From positions 2,294,001-2,358,000 of the forward strand of contig NZ_CP117883.1 in the NCBI RefSeq assembly GCF_028736215.1: a stretch of DNA of 64,000 nt. The letters run 5' to 3'. Every line of letters starts with the position of its first letter. Position 1 is the stretch's first letter. The notes under the pieces were generated by a model. That model made no database searches. It was not told where the DNA came from and was given only the letters and a program-made list of their open reading frames with translations. Position numbers and translations under genes: made by a program. This stretch comes from Mucilaginibacter sp. KACC 22773 (GTDB lineage Bacteria > Bacteroidota > Bacteroidia > Sphingobacteriales > Sphingobacteriaceae). Below are positions 9,201 through 17,477 of this stretch, in pieces.

Positions 9201-9660
9201 CTTCTTCCAGGGAACCTCCAATGTAATTATAATGGCCAATGGTTCGGCCATAACCGGCGCAGGTGCCGGTGGTGCGGGTATTGTGCCGTTTACGGGTATG
9301 GGTACATATCCATCAGGTATGCTTGCTAATCTTGAAAGCAGGTGGACAGTTGAAAACCCCAGTCAAAATGTAGATTATCCACGATTAGGTATTTCCAACC
9401 AAAATAGTAACAACTATCAGCCAAGTACCTGGTGGTCTAAAGATGCGAGTTTTGTCCGTTTAAAACAGGCAACATTAGGTTATACGCTTAGTCCACAGTT
9501 TCTTACAAATGCGGGTGTTAACTCGATTTACCTTTATTTAACAGGCCAAAACCTGTTAACATTCTCCAAATTTAAACTTTGGGACCCCGAACTCGGCTCT
9601 AATGGCGCGGGCTATCCACCGGTAAGAATACTTGCTTTTGGATTAAGGGCTGCGTTTTAG
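6247..9660 (+). CDS. SusC/RagA TonB-dependent outer-membrane transducer with STN domain
   Basis: Outer-membrane glycan importer of 1137 residues. After an extended N-terminus and a signal sequence (hydrophobic run about residues 22-42), an STN domain covers about 45-100 (PLEKVLKEIREQCGYDFFYN). Then come a carboxypeptidase-D-like domain (about 128-212), the SusC signature NEVVVVGYGKQKKLTITGAV, a plug (to about 335) and a beta-barrel ending in a terminal Phe. The STN domain marks it as a transducer that contacts FecR. The start at 6247 gives the N-terminal extension seen in many such SusC proteins; Met22 (6310) is the alternative. The partner SusD begins 46 bases downstream. Confidence 0.95.
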   Translation: MKCYEISLCRVPCIKNKALLIMKLSIILLVATILQASASGYAQKITLSEKNAPLEKVLKEIREQCGYDFFYNSKLIKQANPVSISVLNTELEEVLKLTFKGQPFVYSISEQTIIVKPKPSETPSQSTPVIKVSGVVTDSKGLTLPGASVRIKGTGKGVVTNSEGRFTIEADVNNVLVISFAGFITKEITVTGATSSLTVQLLDDTKGINEVVVVGYGKQKKLTITGAVTTVSVADVTTPNRSLSNALAGKVAGVISMQRSGEPGYDNASFTIRGIGTFTGNSNPLIIIDGVQRDDVNSTYGGAYNNIDPEDIQSISLLKDASSTAVYGAKGANGVLIITTKRGVAGKPKISLKSEMSMSGLTKTPKMLDAVSWMRLHNEATTNDGNLPAYSEETIQKTASGLDPYLYPNVNWIKSVYKDWAPGYNTNLNVSGGASAVRYYVSASFYDQDGSYKVTKQNGYNPNLNFKRYDFRSNLDIDLSKTTLLSMNLDAMLVSSRYPGLSASSIWYESYLTPPNAFPIQYPGGIWAGPFNNGGSNPVNDIQNSGYSSEFRPTIQSVFSINQKLDAVTDGLSAMARFSFDSYSENDNGRTGTNDLFLATSRDPQGNLVFGQSRYGSQFLGYTQSSSAEKTMYLETNLNYDQAFGKHHVGALFLYNMRSRVVSSAGSVIGSIPYNNQGLAGRVTYAYADRYLLEFDAGYTGSENFEAGKKFGFFPSVSGGWVISREPFFKGLSKTFNLLKIRGSHGLVGNDQIGSAYGITRFPYINQYGSGGSVGLGLNGTVYGGTTETVIGVENLTWEKATKDNIGLEIGLFNKLNITIDAYKERRTNILVQRSSLSGILGVSGAVFANLGEMNNHGIEGNVEYNDNIGKVSLRLYGNFTYNNNKIVQKDEPKQLYAYQQSTGRKYGDNLMYVAEGLFTSQEDVDKSPGQFGAILRPGDIKYKDVNNDGVINSFDKVYTGKSDIPTILYGAGFTVGYKKFDLSLFFQGTSNVIIMANGSAITGAGAGGAGIVPFTGMGTYPSGMLANLESRWTVENPSQNVDYPRLGISNQNSNNYQPSTWWSKDASFVRLKQATLGYTLSPQFLTNAGVNSIYLYLTGQNLLTFSKFKLWDPELGSNGAGYPPVRILAFGLRAAF

Positions 9661-9706
9661 AAATAATGGATTTAAATCAATTTTAAAAGTATTTAAAGTT
9701 TTTCCA

Positions 9707-11542
9707 ATGAAAAAAAATATACTAATTATGGCGGTTGGGGTATTGGTCCTGAGTGCCAGTTTATCGTCCTGTAATTATCTTAATAAAAAACCCGATAACC
9801 TGCTGACATCTGATCTGATTTGGAGCACCCGGGCCAATGCCGAATCATACCTGTACAATATATATGGATATATTGTTGAGACTGATGGGGGCGATTTTAG
9901 TGCCATGGGAGCAAGTGATGAATCATCTGTATCTATCCCGGGTACAAATGTACGGCAGATGGTTGCGGGCAACTGGAGTCCGGTAAATGCTTATTTTGAC
10001 AACTGGGATAACTATTACAGGGGAATACGGTCGTCATTTATTTTTGAAGCTAATATTGACAGGGTCCCGCTGAGCCAGTTAAGCGTAACGTTAAAAAATC
10101 AATATAAAGCAGAGTCCCGTTTTTTACGCGGTTGGTTTTACTGGCAGCTGATAAAACAATACGGACCGGTTGTAAAAGTAACTGAGGCAATAAGCTTAAA
10201 TGATGACTTCAATAAATACCCAAGATCATCTTTTGATGAATGTAAGGATTATGTTAACCAATTGATGGACCAGGCCGCGGCGGGCTTACCTGCCGAATGG
10301 GGCACAACAAGTAACTATGGCCGGCCAACAAAAGGCAGCTGCCTTGCGGTAAAAGCACAAATTGCTTTGCTGGCAGCCAGTCCGTTATGGAATGGTAATT
10401 CGGCCTTTGCTTCTTTTAAAAACCAGGATGGTAAGCAGCTGGCACCAACAGCATACGACGCTAATAAATGGAAAGTAGCTGCGGATGCCGCCAAAGCCGT
10501 AATTGACCTTGGCTCCTATAAATTGTTTACCAATCTTGACAATGGCGGAACCGTGTTTGATCCTTACCTGTCGGTAAGGGATCTATTCATTACCAACTGG
10601 AACAGCGAAATTATATTTTCGAGAAATTCATGGAATTACGCGGGATATACAAAATGCGTAACACCGGGAGCCGGAGGTTATAGCATGTATAATGCTACCC
10701 AAAACATTGTGGATGCATTTTACATGAATAATGGCAGAACCATTGACGACCCACAGTCTGGGTATGTTGCAAGCAATTTTGTGCAAAGTAATGGCGCAAA
10801 GTACTGGGAACACAAGAAGGGGCAGTGGAATATGTACGCCAACCGTGAACCACGGTTTTACGCTTACATTCAATATAACGGCCGCCCGGTATTACCTGCA
10901 CCAACTGTTGATGATAAAAACTATTATTCCTCAACTGAAAATATTGATGGAACAGGCCGTGCCGAGTTTTATTATAATGGCAAGGCGGGTGCAAAGGCAA
11001 GTGGTGCCAGTAATAATATCACCGGGTATGACGTGTTGAAAAATGTAAGCCCTGCCGATAATATAAGGCAGTGGACTGCCAATTACCGCCCTTTTATATT
11101 GATAAGGTATGCCGAAATTTTGCTGGATTATGTTGAGGCTTTAAATGAGTACGATCCGGCTAATCAAAATATTGTGATTTACCTTGACCAGATCAGGAGC
11201 AGGGCTGGCTTGCCCGGTATAGAAACTGTTTACCCAGGTGCTATAGGAAACAAAGATTTGATGCGCAAATACATTTTGAGGGAAAGGCAGGTAGAGTTGT
11301 GCTTTGAAAGCGACAGATACTATACCTTGATAAGAAGGCTATCATTGGGTGCCGACGAAAACCAAACCATTTATGGATTAAATGTAAATACCGACGATCA
11401 GGGCCAGGGATTTTCGTTTGGAGCTTTTTATAACAAAACGCTTTTCCAAAAAAGAGTATGGAACAATAAAATGTACCTGTTCCCAATTTCCCAGTACCAG
11501 TTAGACCGCGATAGGGCATTAGTGCAAAATCCCGGTTGGTAG
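9707..11542 (+). CDS. SusD/RagB family surface glycan-binding lipoprotein
   Basis: Lipoprotein of 611 residues with a type II signal peptide and lipobox (SLSSC, Cys22). The SusD family covers the rest: an N-terminal part with FLRGWFYWQLIKQYGPV (about 135-155) and the C-terminal RPFILIRYAEILLDYVEALN and ILRERQVELCFESDRYYTLI segments typical of RagB/SusD. It should form the lid of the preceding SusC and bind oligosaccharides at the cell surface. The 46-base gap to susC indicates cotranscription. Confidence 0.95.
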   Translation: MKKNILIMAVGVLVLSASLSSCNYLNKKPDNLLTSDLIWSTRANAESYLYNIYGYIVETDGGDFSAMGASDESSVSIPGTNVRQMVAGNWSPVNAYFDNWDNYYRGIRSSFIFEANIDRVPLSQLSVTLKNQYKAESRFLRGWFYWQLIKQYGPVVKVTEAISLNDDFNKYPRSSFDECKDYVNQLMDQAAAGLPAEWGTTSNYGRPTKGSCLAVKAQIALLAASPLWNGNSAFASFKNQDGKQLAPTAYDANKWKVAADAAKAVIDLGSYKLFTNLDNGGTVFDPYLSVRDLFITNWNSEIIFSRNSWNYAGYTKCVTPGAGGYSMYNATQNIVDAFYMNNGRTIDDPQSGYVASNFVQSNGAKYWEHKKGQWNMYANREPRFYAYIQYNGRPVLPAPTVDDKNYYSSTENIDGTGRAEFYYNGKAGAKASGASNNITGYDVLKNVSPADNIRQWTANYRPFILIRYAEILLDYVEALNEYDPANQNIVIYLDQIRSRAGLPGIETVYPGAIGNKDLMRKYILRERQVELCFESDRYYTLIRRLSLGADENQTIYGLNVNTDDQGQGFSFGAFYNKTLFQKRVWNNKMYLFPISQYQLDRDRALVQNPGW

Positions 11543-11550
11543 ATGTGTGT

Positions 11551-11576
11551 TTTTATTTGCCTAAAAGGCAATAAAA
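11551..11576 (+). terminator. Intercistronic hairpin after susD
   Basis: The inverted repeat TTTTATTTGCCT / AGGCAATAAAA around an AAA loop lies 9 bases past the susD stop. The stem is A/T-rich with a small GC core and one bulged T, so it could stop or thin transcription between susD and the TIG/NHL gene. Confidence 0.4.
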
Positions 11577-11616
11577 GATGTGTAAAAAAATAAATAATTA
11601 AAGAGTAATTATTCAA

Positions 11617-12951
11617 ATGAAAACATTCATAAACATAATGGCAAAAAGTATAAATCAATACTTACTTGCCGGCGGGGTTTTTATAATGCTGGCTTTCATA
11701 AGTTGTAAAAAAGACAAAGCTCCCGCGCATAATGCCAATTCGCCAATTAGCATCAATAGCTTTATCCCGGCGCAGGGCGGCGGCGGCACCGAAGTATTGA
11801 TTAACGGCAGTAATTTTTCAACAGACACTTCGCAAATTGCTGTTACCCTGAATGGTGTAAAGCTGAAGATTATTGGCGCCAATACCACACAAATGATGGT
11901 AGTAGTACCCAAAAAAGCCGGTAGCGGACCTATTGTTGTAACTATAGGTAAAGGAACCGCTACAAGCACAACTAACTTTACTTATCAATACACCAGGACT
12001 GTAACTACCCTGGCCGGGTCGGGTAAAGCCGGTTTTGCCAATGGCCAGGGAGCGGATGCCCAGTTTGATTTTAATGGTCAGGGCTGGTACAGGAGTTGTG
12101 GCGTAGCTGTTGACGATAACCTGAATGTGTATGTTGCCGATCCTGGAAATCACTGTATCCGGAAAATTGATACCGGCGGAAACGTTACGACGCTGGCCGG
12201 TAATCCGGGAGTTTCTGGTTATTCTGATGGAAAAGGCACAGCCGCAACTTTTTCTTTGCCTTATGATGTGGCTGTTGACGCCCAGGGCAACGTATATTCT
12301 GTCGATCCCGGGAATTGGGACATCCGTAAAATATCTCCCGACGGTACAGCTACTACCTGGGCCTGGGGAAACCAATCGCCCTGGAGTGTGGCTGTTGATA
12401 AAACTACCGGCTATGTTTATTATTCAAGCTGCTCCAGCCCGGGAAACATTTACCAGGTATCGGCTCAATGGACTGCTAAAGAAGTTATATCAGGCCTCAA
12501 TTATCCCGCAGGTATCAAATTTGATAAAACCGGTAATCTATACGTATCAATGAACGGAGACCACGTTATTAAAAAATACACCGCCGGCACCTGGCAAGGC
12601 AGTATCATTGCCGGGCAGCAGGGGAGTGCCGGGTATGTGAACGGAGGACCGGCAGTATCAAAGTTTTCGTTGCCATGGGGCATTGCTGTTGATAATAATA
12701 ACAATGTATATGTGGCAGGTAACGGGACCGTTTATGGCGATATCAGCCATCCGGACCAAAGTATCCGCTATATACAGGCAGGTACGTTTGATGTAAGCAC
12801 CTTTGCCGGAAGCAGCACAGCAGGTTATACCGATGCAATTGGAGGCTTTGCACTTTTTAGTGCGCCAACAGGTGTCGCTGTCGACAAAAACGGAACAGTG
12901 TATGTGCTGGATAAAAATAATAACAGAATAAGGAAAATAGTTTCAGAATAA
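11617..12951 (+). CDS. Surface lipoprotein with IPT/TIG domain and NHL repeats
   Basis: A 444-residue lipoprotein with lipobox AFISC (Cys30); Met8 is an alternative start. An IPT/TIG immunoglobulin-like domain covers about residues 44-125 (INSFIPAQGGGGTEVLINGS), followed by NHL-type beta-propeller repeats to the end, each with the pattern GVAVDDNLNVYVADPGNHCI and TLAG/FAGS turns. In Bacteroidota PULs such proteins often sit after SusD, in the place of SusE/F-type surface glycan-binding proteins, and that role is inferred here. No catalytic signature is visible. Confidence 0.8.
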   Translation: MKTFINIMAKSINQYLLAGGVFIMLAFISCKKDKAPAHNANSPISINSFIPAQGGGGTEVLINGSNFSTDTSQIAVTLNGVKLKIIGANTTQMMVVVPKKAGSGPIVVTIGKGTATSTTNFTYQYTRTVTTLAGSGKAGFANGQGADAQFDFNGQGWYRSCGVAVDDNLNVYVADPGNHCIRKIDTGGNVTTLAGNPGVSGYSDGKGTAATFSLPYDVAVDAQGNVYSVDPGNWDIRKISPDGTATTWAWGNQSPWSVAVDKTTGYVYYSSCSSPGNIYQVSAQWTAKEVISGLNYPAGIKFDKTGNLYVSMNGDHVIKKYTAGTWQGSIIAGQQGSAGYVNGGPAVSKFSLPWGIAVDNNNNVYVAGNGTVYGDISHPDQSIRYIQAGTFDVSTFAGSSTAGYTDAIGGFALFSAPTGVAVDKNGTVYVLDKNNNRIRKIVSE

Positions 12952-13075
12952 TGCAATCAGCACGCTGAATAGTTTCCCGAATCAATGCTGTAAATCATTG
13001 ATCATCTGTTTCCGACAAGCACTCCTTTTATTATTCGGAAAGTCATTTGAGTAGTAGTTTATGATTGTTTGGTTT

Positions 13076-13120
13076 GTATAGTGCCCCGTAGCAGACACCT
13101 AACTGCTGCAGGGGCTATAC
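13076..13120 (+). other. Long imperfect hairpin upstream of beta-helix genes
   Basis: Arms 13076-13094 and 13103-13120 pair as GTATAG, CCCC and AGCAG blocks against CTGCT, GGGG and CTATAC, with small internal loops. It lies about 60 bases before the start of the first beta-helix gene and is followed by only three Ts. It could be an attenuator, an mRNA stabiliser or the end of the upstream transcript. Confidence 0.4.
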
Positions 13121-13181
13121 TTTACAGCTTTATTTATCAGGAAGCGAAAAGCAGCATACATTTCTTAATTAAAAAATCGCA

Positions 13182-14732
13182 ATGAAATTTTATATCAATA
13201 TTTTGTTAGTATTTGTTTTGGCTGTACAAACGCTGGCTTGCAGTAAAAAAACTGCCGGCAACAATGTAGTACCCCTGAGCAGTACTCACGTTTATTACGT
13301 ATCAGCTAATGGTTCCGACGCTAATCCAGGCACAATTAGTTCGCCTTTTCAAACTATCAATACTGCATTAAGCCGTGCCGTGCCTGGTGATACAGTTTTG
13401 GTTAGGGGAGGCACTTATTACGATAAAGTGGTGTTTCCCAAATCGGGAATAATGAATAAGGTAATTACGGTAAAGGCGTATCCCGGAGAAAAACCTGTAA
13501 TAGACGGAAGCAAAATAATAGTTTCGGGCTGGATGTCATTAATTACCCTAAGCAATGTAAAGTATATATCATTGGAGGGTTTCGATATCTGCAATTTTAC
13601 AAGTGCAACTTTTAATACTGATCCGGAGGGGATAGCCATTAACGGCGATTCGCGCGACATCACCATCAAAAACTGCAATATCTATAACATAAAAAGCAAC
13701 GCGTCATTAGCCGATTGGCGAAGCGCCCATGCTATACTGGTAATAGGTAACGGAACTGCGGCTATTACCAACCTGGTTATTACCGGGTGTACCGTACATG
13801 ATACACAAACCGGTACAAGCGAAAACGTAACGTTGGCAGGTAATATAGACGGCTTTGTTTTTAGCCATAATAAAGTATACGATACTGAAAACATAGGGAT
13901 AATTATTGCGGGTGGCGATAACCTTAATAAAAATGGGGCAGTTGCTACCAATTACGCCCGTAACGGGGTAATAAGCGATAATGAGTTTCACGATAACTCC
14001 ATGATCAGAACGCCGGAAATTTGGGGACCCGACCGGTATGGCGCCATATCAATTTACGTTTGCGGCGGCGCTAACACCATTATAGAGCGTAATAAAGTAT
14101 ATAACAGCGATCGCGGGATAGGGTTGGTAAGCGAAAGCAATGTATATGCCACCAAAACCACCATTGTGCGAAACAACTTTGTATACAACTGCTATCGTAC
14201 AGGCATATACATGGGCGATTATTTAAACTATACATCCGGCGGAACTAAAGACTGCTATGTAGTAAACAATACGCTGTATCAAAATGATCGTGTTGTGGGT
14301 GCATTTGGTGAGATTGAAGGCGAGATAAGGCTCACGGAGCATTGCGACAACAACGTAATAAAAAACAATATTGTGTATGCAAGGCCGGTTGATGTATTTA
14401 TCCACAAGTATACTTCAACTGGGAGCAATAATATAATTGATAACAATTTGTACTATACCACAGGCACGCCGCAATGGATCTGGAATAGTACCAACGGTAC
14501 ACCATATACCGATTTTAATGCGTGGAAGACCGCCACCGGCAGCGATGCCAGTTCAATAAATGGCGCCAACCCGTTATTACAGAGTACTTCGCTGCCTGAT
14601 TTGCATATACAGTCATCATCCCCTGCAAAAAATTCGGGCCAGGTAATTTCAGCCGATATCAACGGGACGACAGATATTGACGGCAATACGCGGATTGTGA
14701 ACAATAAAATAAGCAAGGGTGCGCAGCAGTAA
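13182..14732 (+). CDS. Right-handed beta-helix lipoprotein (pectate-lyase-like fold)
   Basis: A 516-residue lipoprotein (lipobox TLAC, Cys20). The segment after the signal, HVYYVSANGSDANPGTISSP followed by FQTINTALSRAVPGDTVLVR, is the DUF1565-type start of a right-handed parallel beta-helix. Repeated short strands with Asn-rich turns (ITIKNCNIYNI, VISDNEFHDN, IIERNKVYNSDRG) fill residues about 130-430. The fold is shared by polysaccharide lyases of families 1, 6 and 9 and by GH28, and by non-catalytic proteins; no decisive catalytic set is clear by eye. A close paralogue starts 27 bases downstream. Confidence 0.8.
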   Translation: MKFYINILLVFVLAVQTLACSKKTAGNNVVPLSSTHVYYVSANGSDANPGTISSPFQTINTALSRAVPGDTVLVRGGTYYDKVVFPKSGIMNKVITVKAYPGEKPVIDGSKIIVSGWMSLITLSNVKYISLEGFDICNFTSATFNTDPEGIAINGDSRDITIKNCNIYNIKSNASLADWRSAHAILVIGNGTAAITNLVITGCTVHDTQTGTSENVTLAGNIDGFVFSHNKVYDTENIGIIIAGGDNLNKNGAVATNYARNGVISDNEFHDNSMIRTPEIWGPDRYGAISIYVCGGANTIIERNKVYNSDRGIGLVSESNVYATKTTIVRNNFVYNCYRTGIYMGDYLNYTSGGTKDCYVVNNTLYQNDRVVGAFGEIEGEIRLTEHCDNNVIKNNIVYARPVDVFIHKYTSTGSNNIIDNNLYYTTGTPQWIWNSTNGTPYTDFNAWKTATGSDASSINGANPLLQSTSLPDLHIQSSSPAKNSGQVISADINGTTDIDGNTRIVNNKISKGAQQ

Positions 14733-14759
14733 AGGTTTTTTATTTTACAACGAACGGCA

Positions 14760-16274
14760 ATGAAACATAATATCAATATTTTTTTAATGCTTGGCTTTGC
14801 AGCGCAGGTATTTGGTTGCAGTAAAAAAAACGGCGCGGCAGTAGTAACACCTTCTGGCAATACTCATGTTTATTATGTATCTGCCAACGGCTTAGAATCG
14901 AATAAGGGAACGATTGATGCGCCTTTTCAGACCATTAATAACGCGCTAAGCCATACCATCCCCGGCGATACAGTAATTGTAAAAAGTGGAACGTATAGTG
15001 AAAAAGTGGTATTCCCCAAGTCGGGAGTAATGGATAAGTATATTACATTGAAAGCCTACCGTGGCGAGAAACCGGTTATTGACGGCAGCGCTTTTAGCGT
15101 TAATGGCCGCGAGGCGCTGGTAACCATTGATAAAGCCAAATTTATTGTGGTTGATGGATTTGAAATACGCAATTTTAAAACATCTACCGGCGATCCTAAA
15201 GCCATTATGGTTGAGGGCGGATCTGACTACATCACCATAAAGAACAACACCATATATGGTATTGATTATACCCAGCTGCCGCTGAACGGCGGAGGCAACG
15301 CCATTTTAATTATCGGGAACACGTCCGATCCGGTAACTAATATTACCGTTACCGGGAACACCATACATGATTGTAAAACCGGATACGGCGAAAATCTGAC
15401 TGTTAATGGGTATGTTGACGGGTTCGCCATTACAAACAATACCATCTATAACGCGCAAAATATTGGTATTGATGCTGCCGGCGGTTACGCTGCCAATGCC
15501 GACCCTGCACTTAATTATGCTCGAAACGGGGTCATCAGCGGTAACACCCTGTATAATATTGAAAGCAAAAGAGGGCCGCTTGGCGGGCATGGCGCTATAG
15601 GTATTTATGTAGATGGCGGCAGAAACGTGGTAGTAGAAAAGAACAGGGTATCTGTTACAGATAGGGGGATTGGCGCCGTAAGCGAAACAAATGGATTTCC
15701 TACTGATCACGTTACCATAAGGAACAACCTGGTATACAACTGTTGGTGCTCGGGTATTTACATGGGGGGGTATTTGAATTATACCGGCGCGGGAACAAGT
15801 AACTCATTCATTGTAAATAACACCTTATACAATAATAATCAGGCATTAGGCGCTTTTGGTGAAATAGAAGGGGAAATTAGTATCAGGGAAGATTGCACTA
15901 ATAATGTGATTAAGAACAATGTTATTTATGGAGGTGCATCAGATATGTTTGTTCATAAGTACACGGCTAAAGGATCCGGAAACGTTATTGATTACAATCT
16001 GTATTATACCACAGGTGCCGCACAGTGGACCTGGAACGGCGTATCCTACACCGATTACAATGCCTGGAAGGCCGCCAGTGGCGGAGATGCTAATTCTACA
16101 ACTGGTGCCGATCCTTTATTCATAAATACATCCGGCCTCAATCTTCGTTTGCAATCATCTTCTACTGCAAAAAATAGCGGGCAGGTTATATCAGATGTTG
16201 TTAATGGTAATACAGATTTTGATGGCAACGCGCGTATTGTTAATCAGCAAATAAGCAAAGGTGCTTATCAATAA
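14760..16274 (+). CDS. Right-handed beta-helix lipoprotein, paralogue of the preceding gene
   Basis: A 504-residue lipoprotein (lipobox VFGC, Cys20) that follows the previous gene collinearly over its whole length, including the start HVYYVSANGLESNKGTIDAP, the shared RGIGAVSETN and GIYMGGYLNYT segments, and the ending NTDFDGNARIVNQQISKGAY. It is a tandem duplicate with clear divergence, suggesting related but different ligands or substrates. As with its neighbour, lyase or glycosidase activity is possible but not proven. The 158-base gap that follows holds no clear terminator. Confidence 0.8.
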   Translation: MKHNINIFLMLGFAAQVFGCSKKNGAAVVTPSGNTHVYYVSANGLESNKGTIDAPFQTINNALSHTIPGDTVIVKSGTYSEKVVFPKSGVMDKYITLKAYRGEKPVIDGSAFSVNGREALVTIDKAKFIVVDGFEIRNFKTSTGDPKAIMVEGGSDYITIKNNTIYGIDYTQLPLNGGGNAILIIGNTSDPVTNITVTGNTIHDCKTGYGENLTVNGYVDGFAITNNTIYNAQNIGIDAAGGYAANADPALNYARNGVISGNTLYNIESKRGPLGGHGAIGIYVDGGRNVVVEKNRVSVTDRGIGAVSETNGFPTDHVTIRNNLVYNCWCSGIYMGGYLNYTGAGTSNSFIVNNTLYNNNQALGAFGEIEGEISIREDCTNNVIKNNVIYGGASDMFVHKYTAKGSGNVIDYNLYYTTGAAQWTWNGVSYTDYNAWKAASGGDANSTTGADPLFINTSGLNLRLQSSSTAKNSGQVISDVVNGNTDFDGNARIVNQQISKGAYQ

Positions 16275-16432
16275 CCATTAGTTGTATATGCAGGTTACGC
16301 ATACGGCTTTGGTTTTGCAATTATAGAACAATACACGGGTGACGTTAACCCTTTAATTATTTGACTTCAACGATTTTTTTGGACTAAGACTAATAGATAA
16401 TAAATACCCATTGTTTTAATCTCGTTTATCAA

Positions 16433-17467
16433 ATGGAAAAGATCCCGACAATTAAAGAGATAGCTAAACGCTTAAAAGTAAATGCATCAACGGTATCCCG
16501 GGCCCTTCATGGGCACCCCAGTATTGGCCTGGTAACAACCATGAGGGTTAATAAGGTAGCAAACGAATTAAATTATGAGCGTAATCAAACCGCGGTTTTT
16601 TTTAAGCAACGAAAAACATTCACTATCGGTGTTATTCTTCCTGATTTTTCTGATGCTTTTTTTTCTTTGGCTCTTAGCGGCATTGAAGATTATGCGAGTA
16701 AAAAAAACTACAATGTTTTTATCGGGCAGTCATTAGAAAACCCCGATAAAGAAAAAGGAATCCTGCAAACTATGAGGAATCACCGGTTAGATGGCATCAT
16801 TATATCTATAAGTAAAAATACTACCGATTATGAAGTGTTTAACCAATTGAAAAAATATAATATCCCCATCGTATTTGTTGATCGTATACCCGACATGGAA
16901 GATATACATTATTCGGCTTGTAACCTCCAATCGGGAATGTTACAGGCCATTGAGTGTTTAATAGCAAAAGGGCACCGCAATATTGGGTTAATTAATGGCC
17001 CATGGCAGTTAGCAGCAAGTAAAGAACGTTTGGAGGCTTATCAAAAAGGGCTTAGCGATCATCAAATTGACATAAAGCCAGAGTTTGTTGTGTATTCAGA
17101 CCTATCGCGTGAGCGAAATCAGCAGGCCATGGACGAGCTTATTTCATTGGCGGAAAGGCCCACAGCCGTCATCACTTTTAACGATTATGTGGCCCGGGAT
17201 GCAATGGGGCAGGTAAAAACCCACAATTTGGTAGTCAATCGCGATATCAGCTTTATTAGTTTTGCCAATTCGCCTATCTGGAGTTTTACGGATAATTCGC
17301 CGCTCGCATCTATCGAACAGTTCCCTAAAGAGCAGGGCGTAAAAGCTGCAGAAATACTTTTCAAGTTAATTGACGACCGTGCTAAAGAAACTCCATCAAT
17401 CCCTGGCTTTCACCGGGTTGTATTTGATTCAAATATGGTATCTCACCCGGTTAATTTTATAGCATAA
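16433..17467 (+). CDS. LacI/PurR family transcriptional regulator
   Basis: Cytoplasmic repressor-type regulator of 344 residues. The LacI helix-turn-helix is at residues 5-30 (PTIKEIAKRLKVNASTVSRA), then the hinge helix, then a periplasmic-binding-protein-like sensor domain from about residue 62 (TFTIGVILPDFSDAFFSLAL) to the end. The effector is unknown; sugar or sugar phosphate is usual. It sits at the 3' end of the GH89-GH29-GH29 operon, convergent with it, and a strong operator of matching type lies between GH89 and the divergent GH29. Control of that divergent promoter is therefore the likeliest job; the 16-bp palindrome at 49198 may be a second target. Confidence 0.92.
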   Translation: MEKIPTIKEIAKRLKVNASTVSRALHGHPSIGLVTTMRVNKVANELNYERNQTAVFFKQRKTFTIGVILPDFSDAFFSLALSGIEDYASKKNYNVFIGQSLENPDKEKGILQTMRNHRLDGIIISISKNTTDYEVFNQLKKYNIPIVFVDRIPDMEDIHYSACNLQSGMLQAIECLIAKGHRNIGLINGPWQLAASKERLEAYQKGLSDHQIDIKPEFVVYSDLSRERNQQAMDELISLAERPTAVITFNDYVARDAMGQVKTHNLVVNRDISFISFANSPIWSFTDNSPLASIEQFPKEQGVKAAEILFKLIDDRAKETPSIPGFHRVVFDSNMVSHPVNFIA

Positions 17468-17477
17468 GCCCCATTTT

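Noticed and set aside
11818..12375. 185-codon antisense frame in the TIG/NHL gene
   Set aside because: Mirror frame of a strongly supported gene with unlikely composition.
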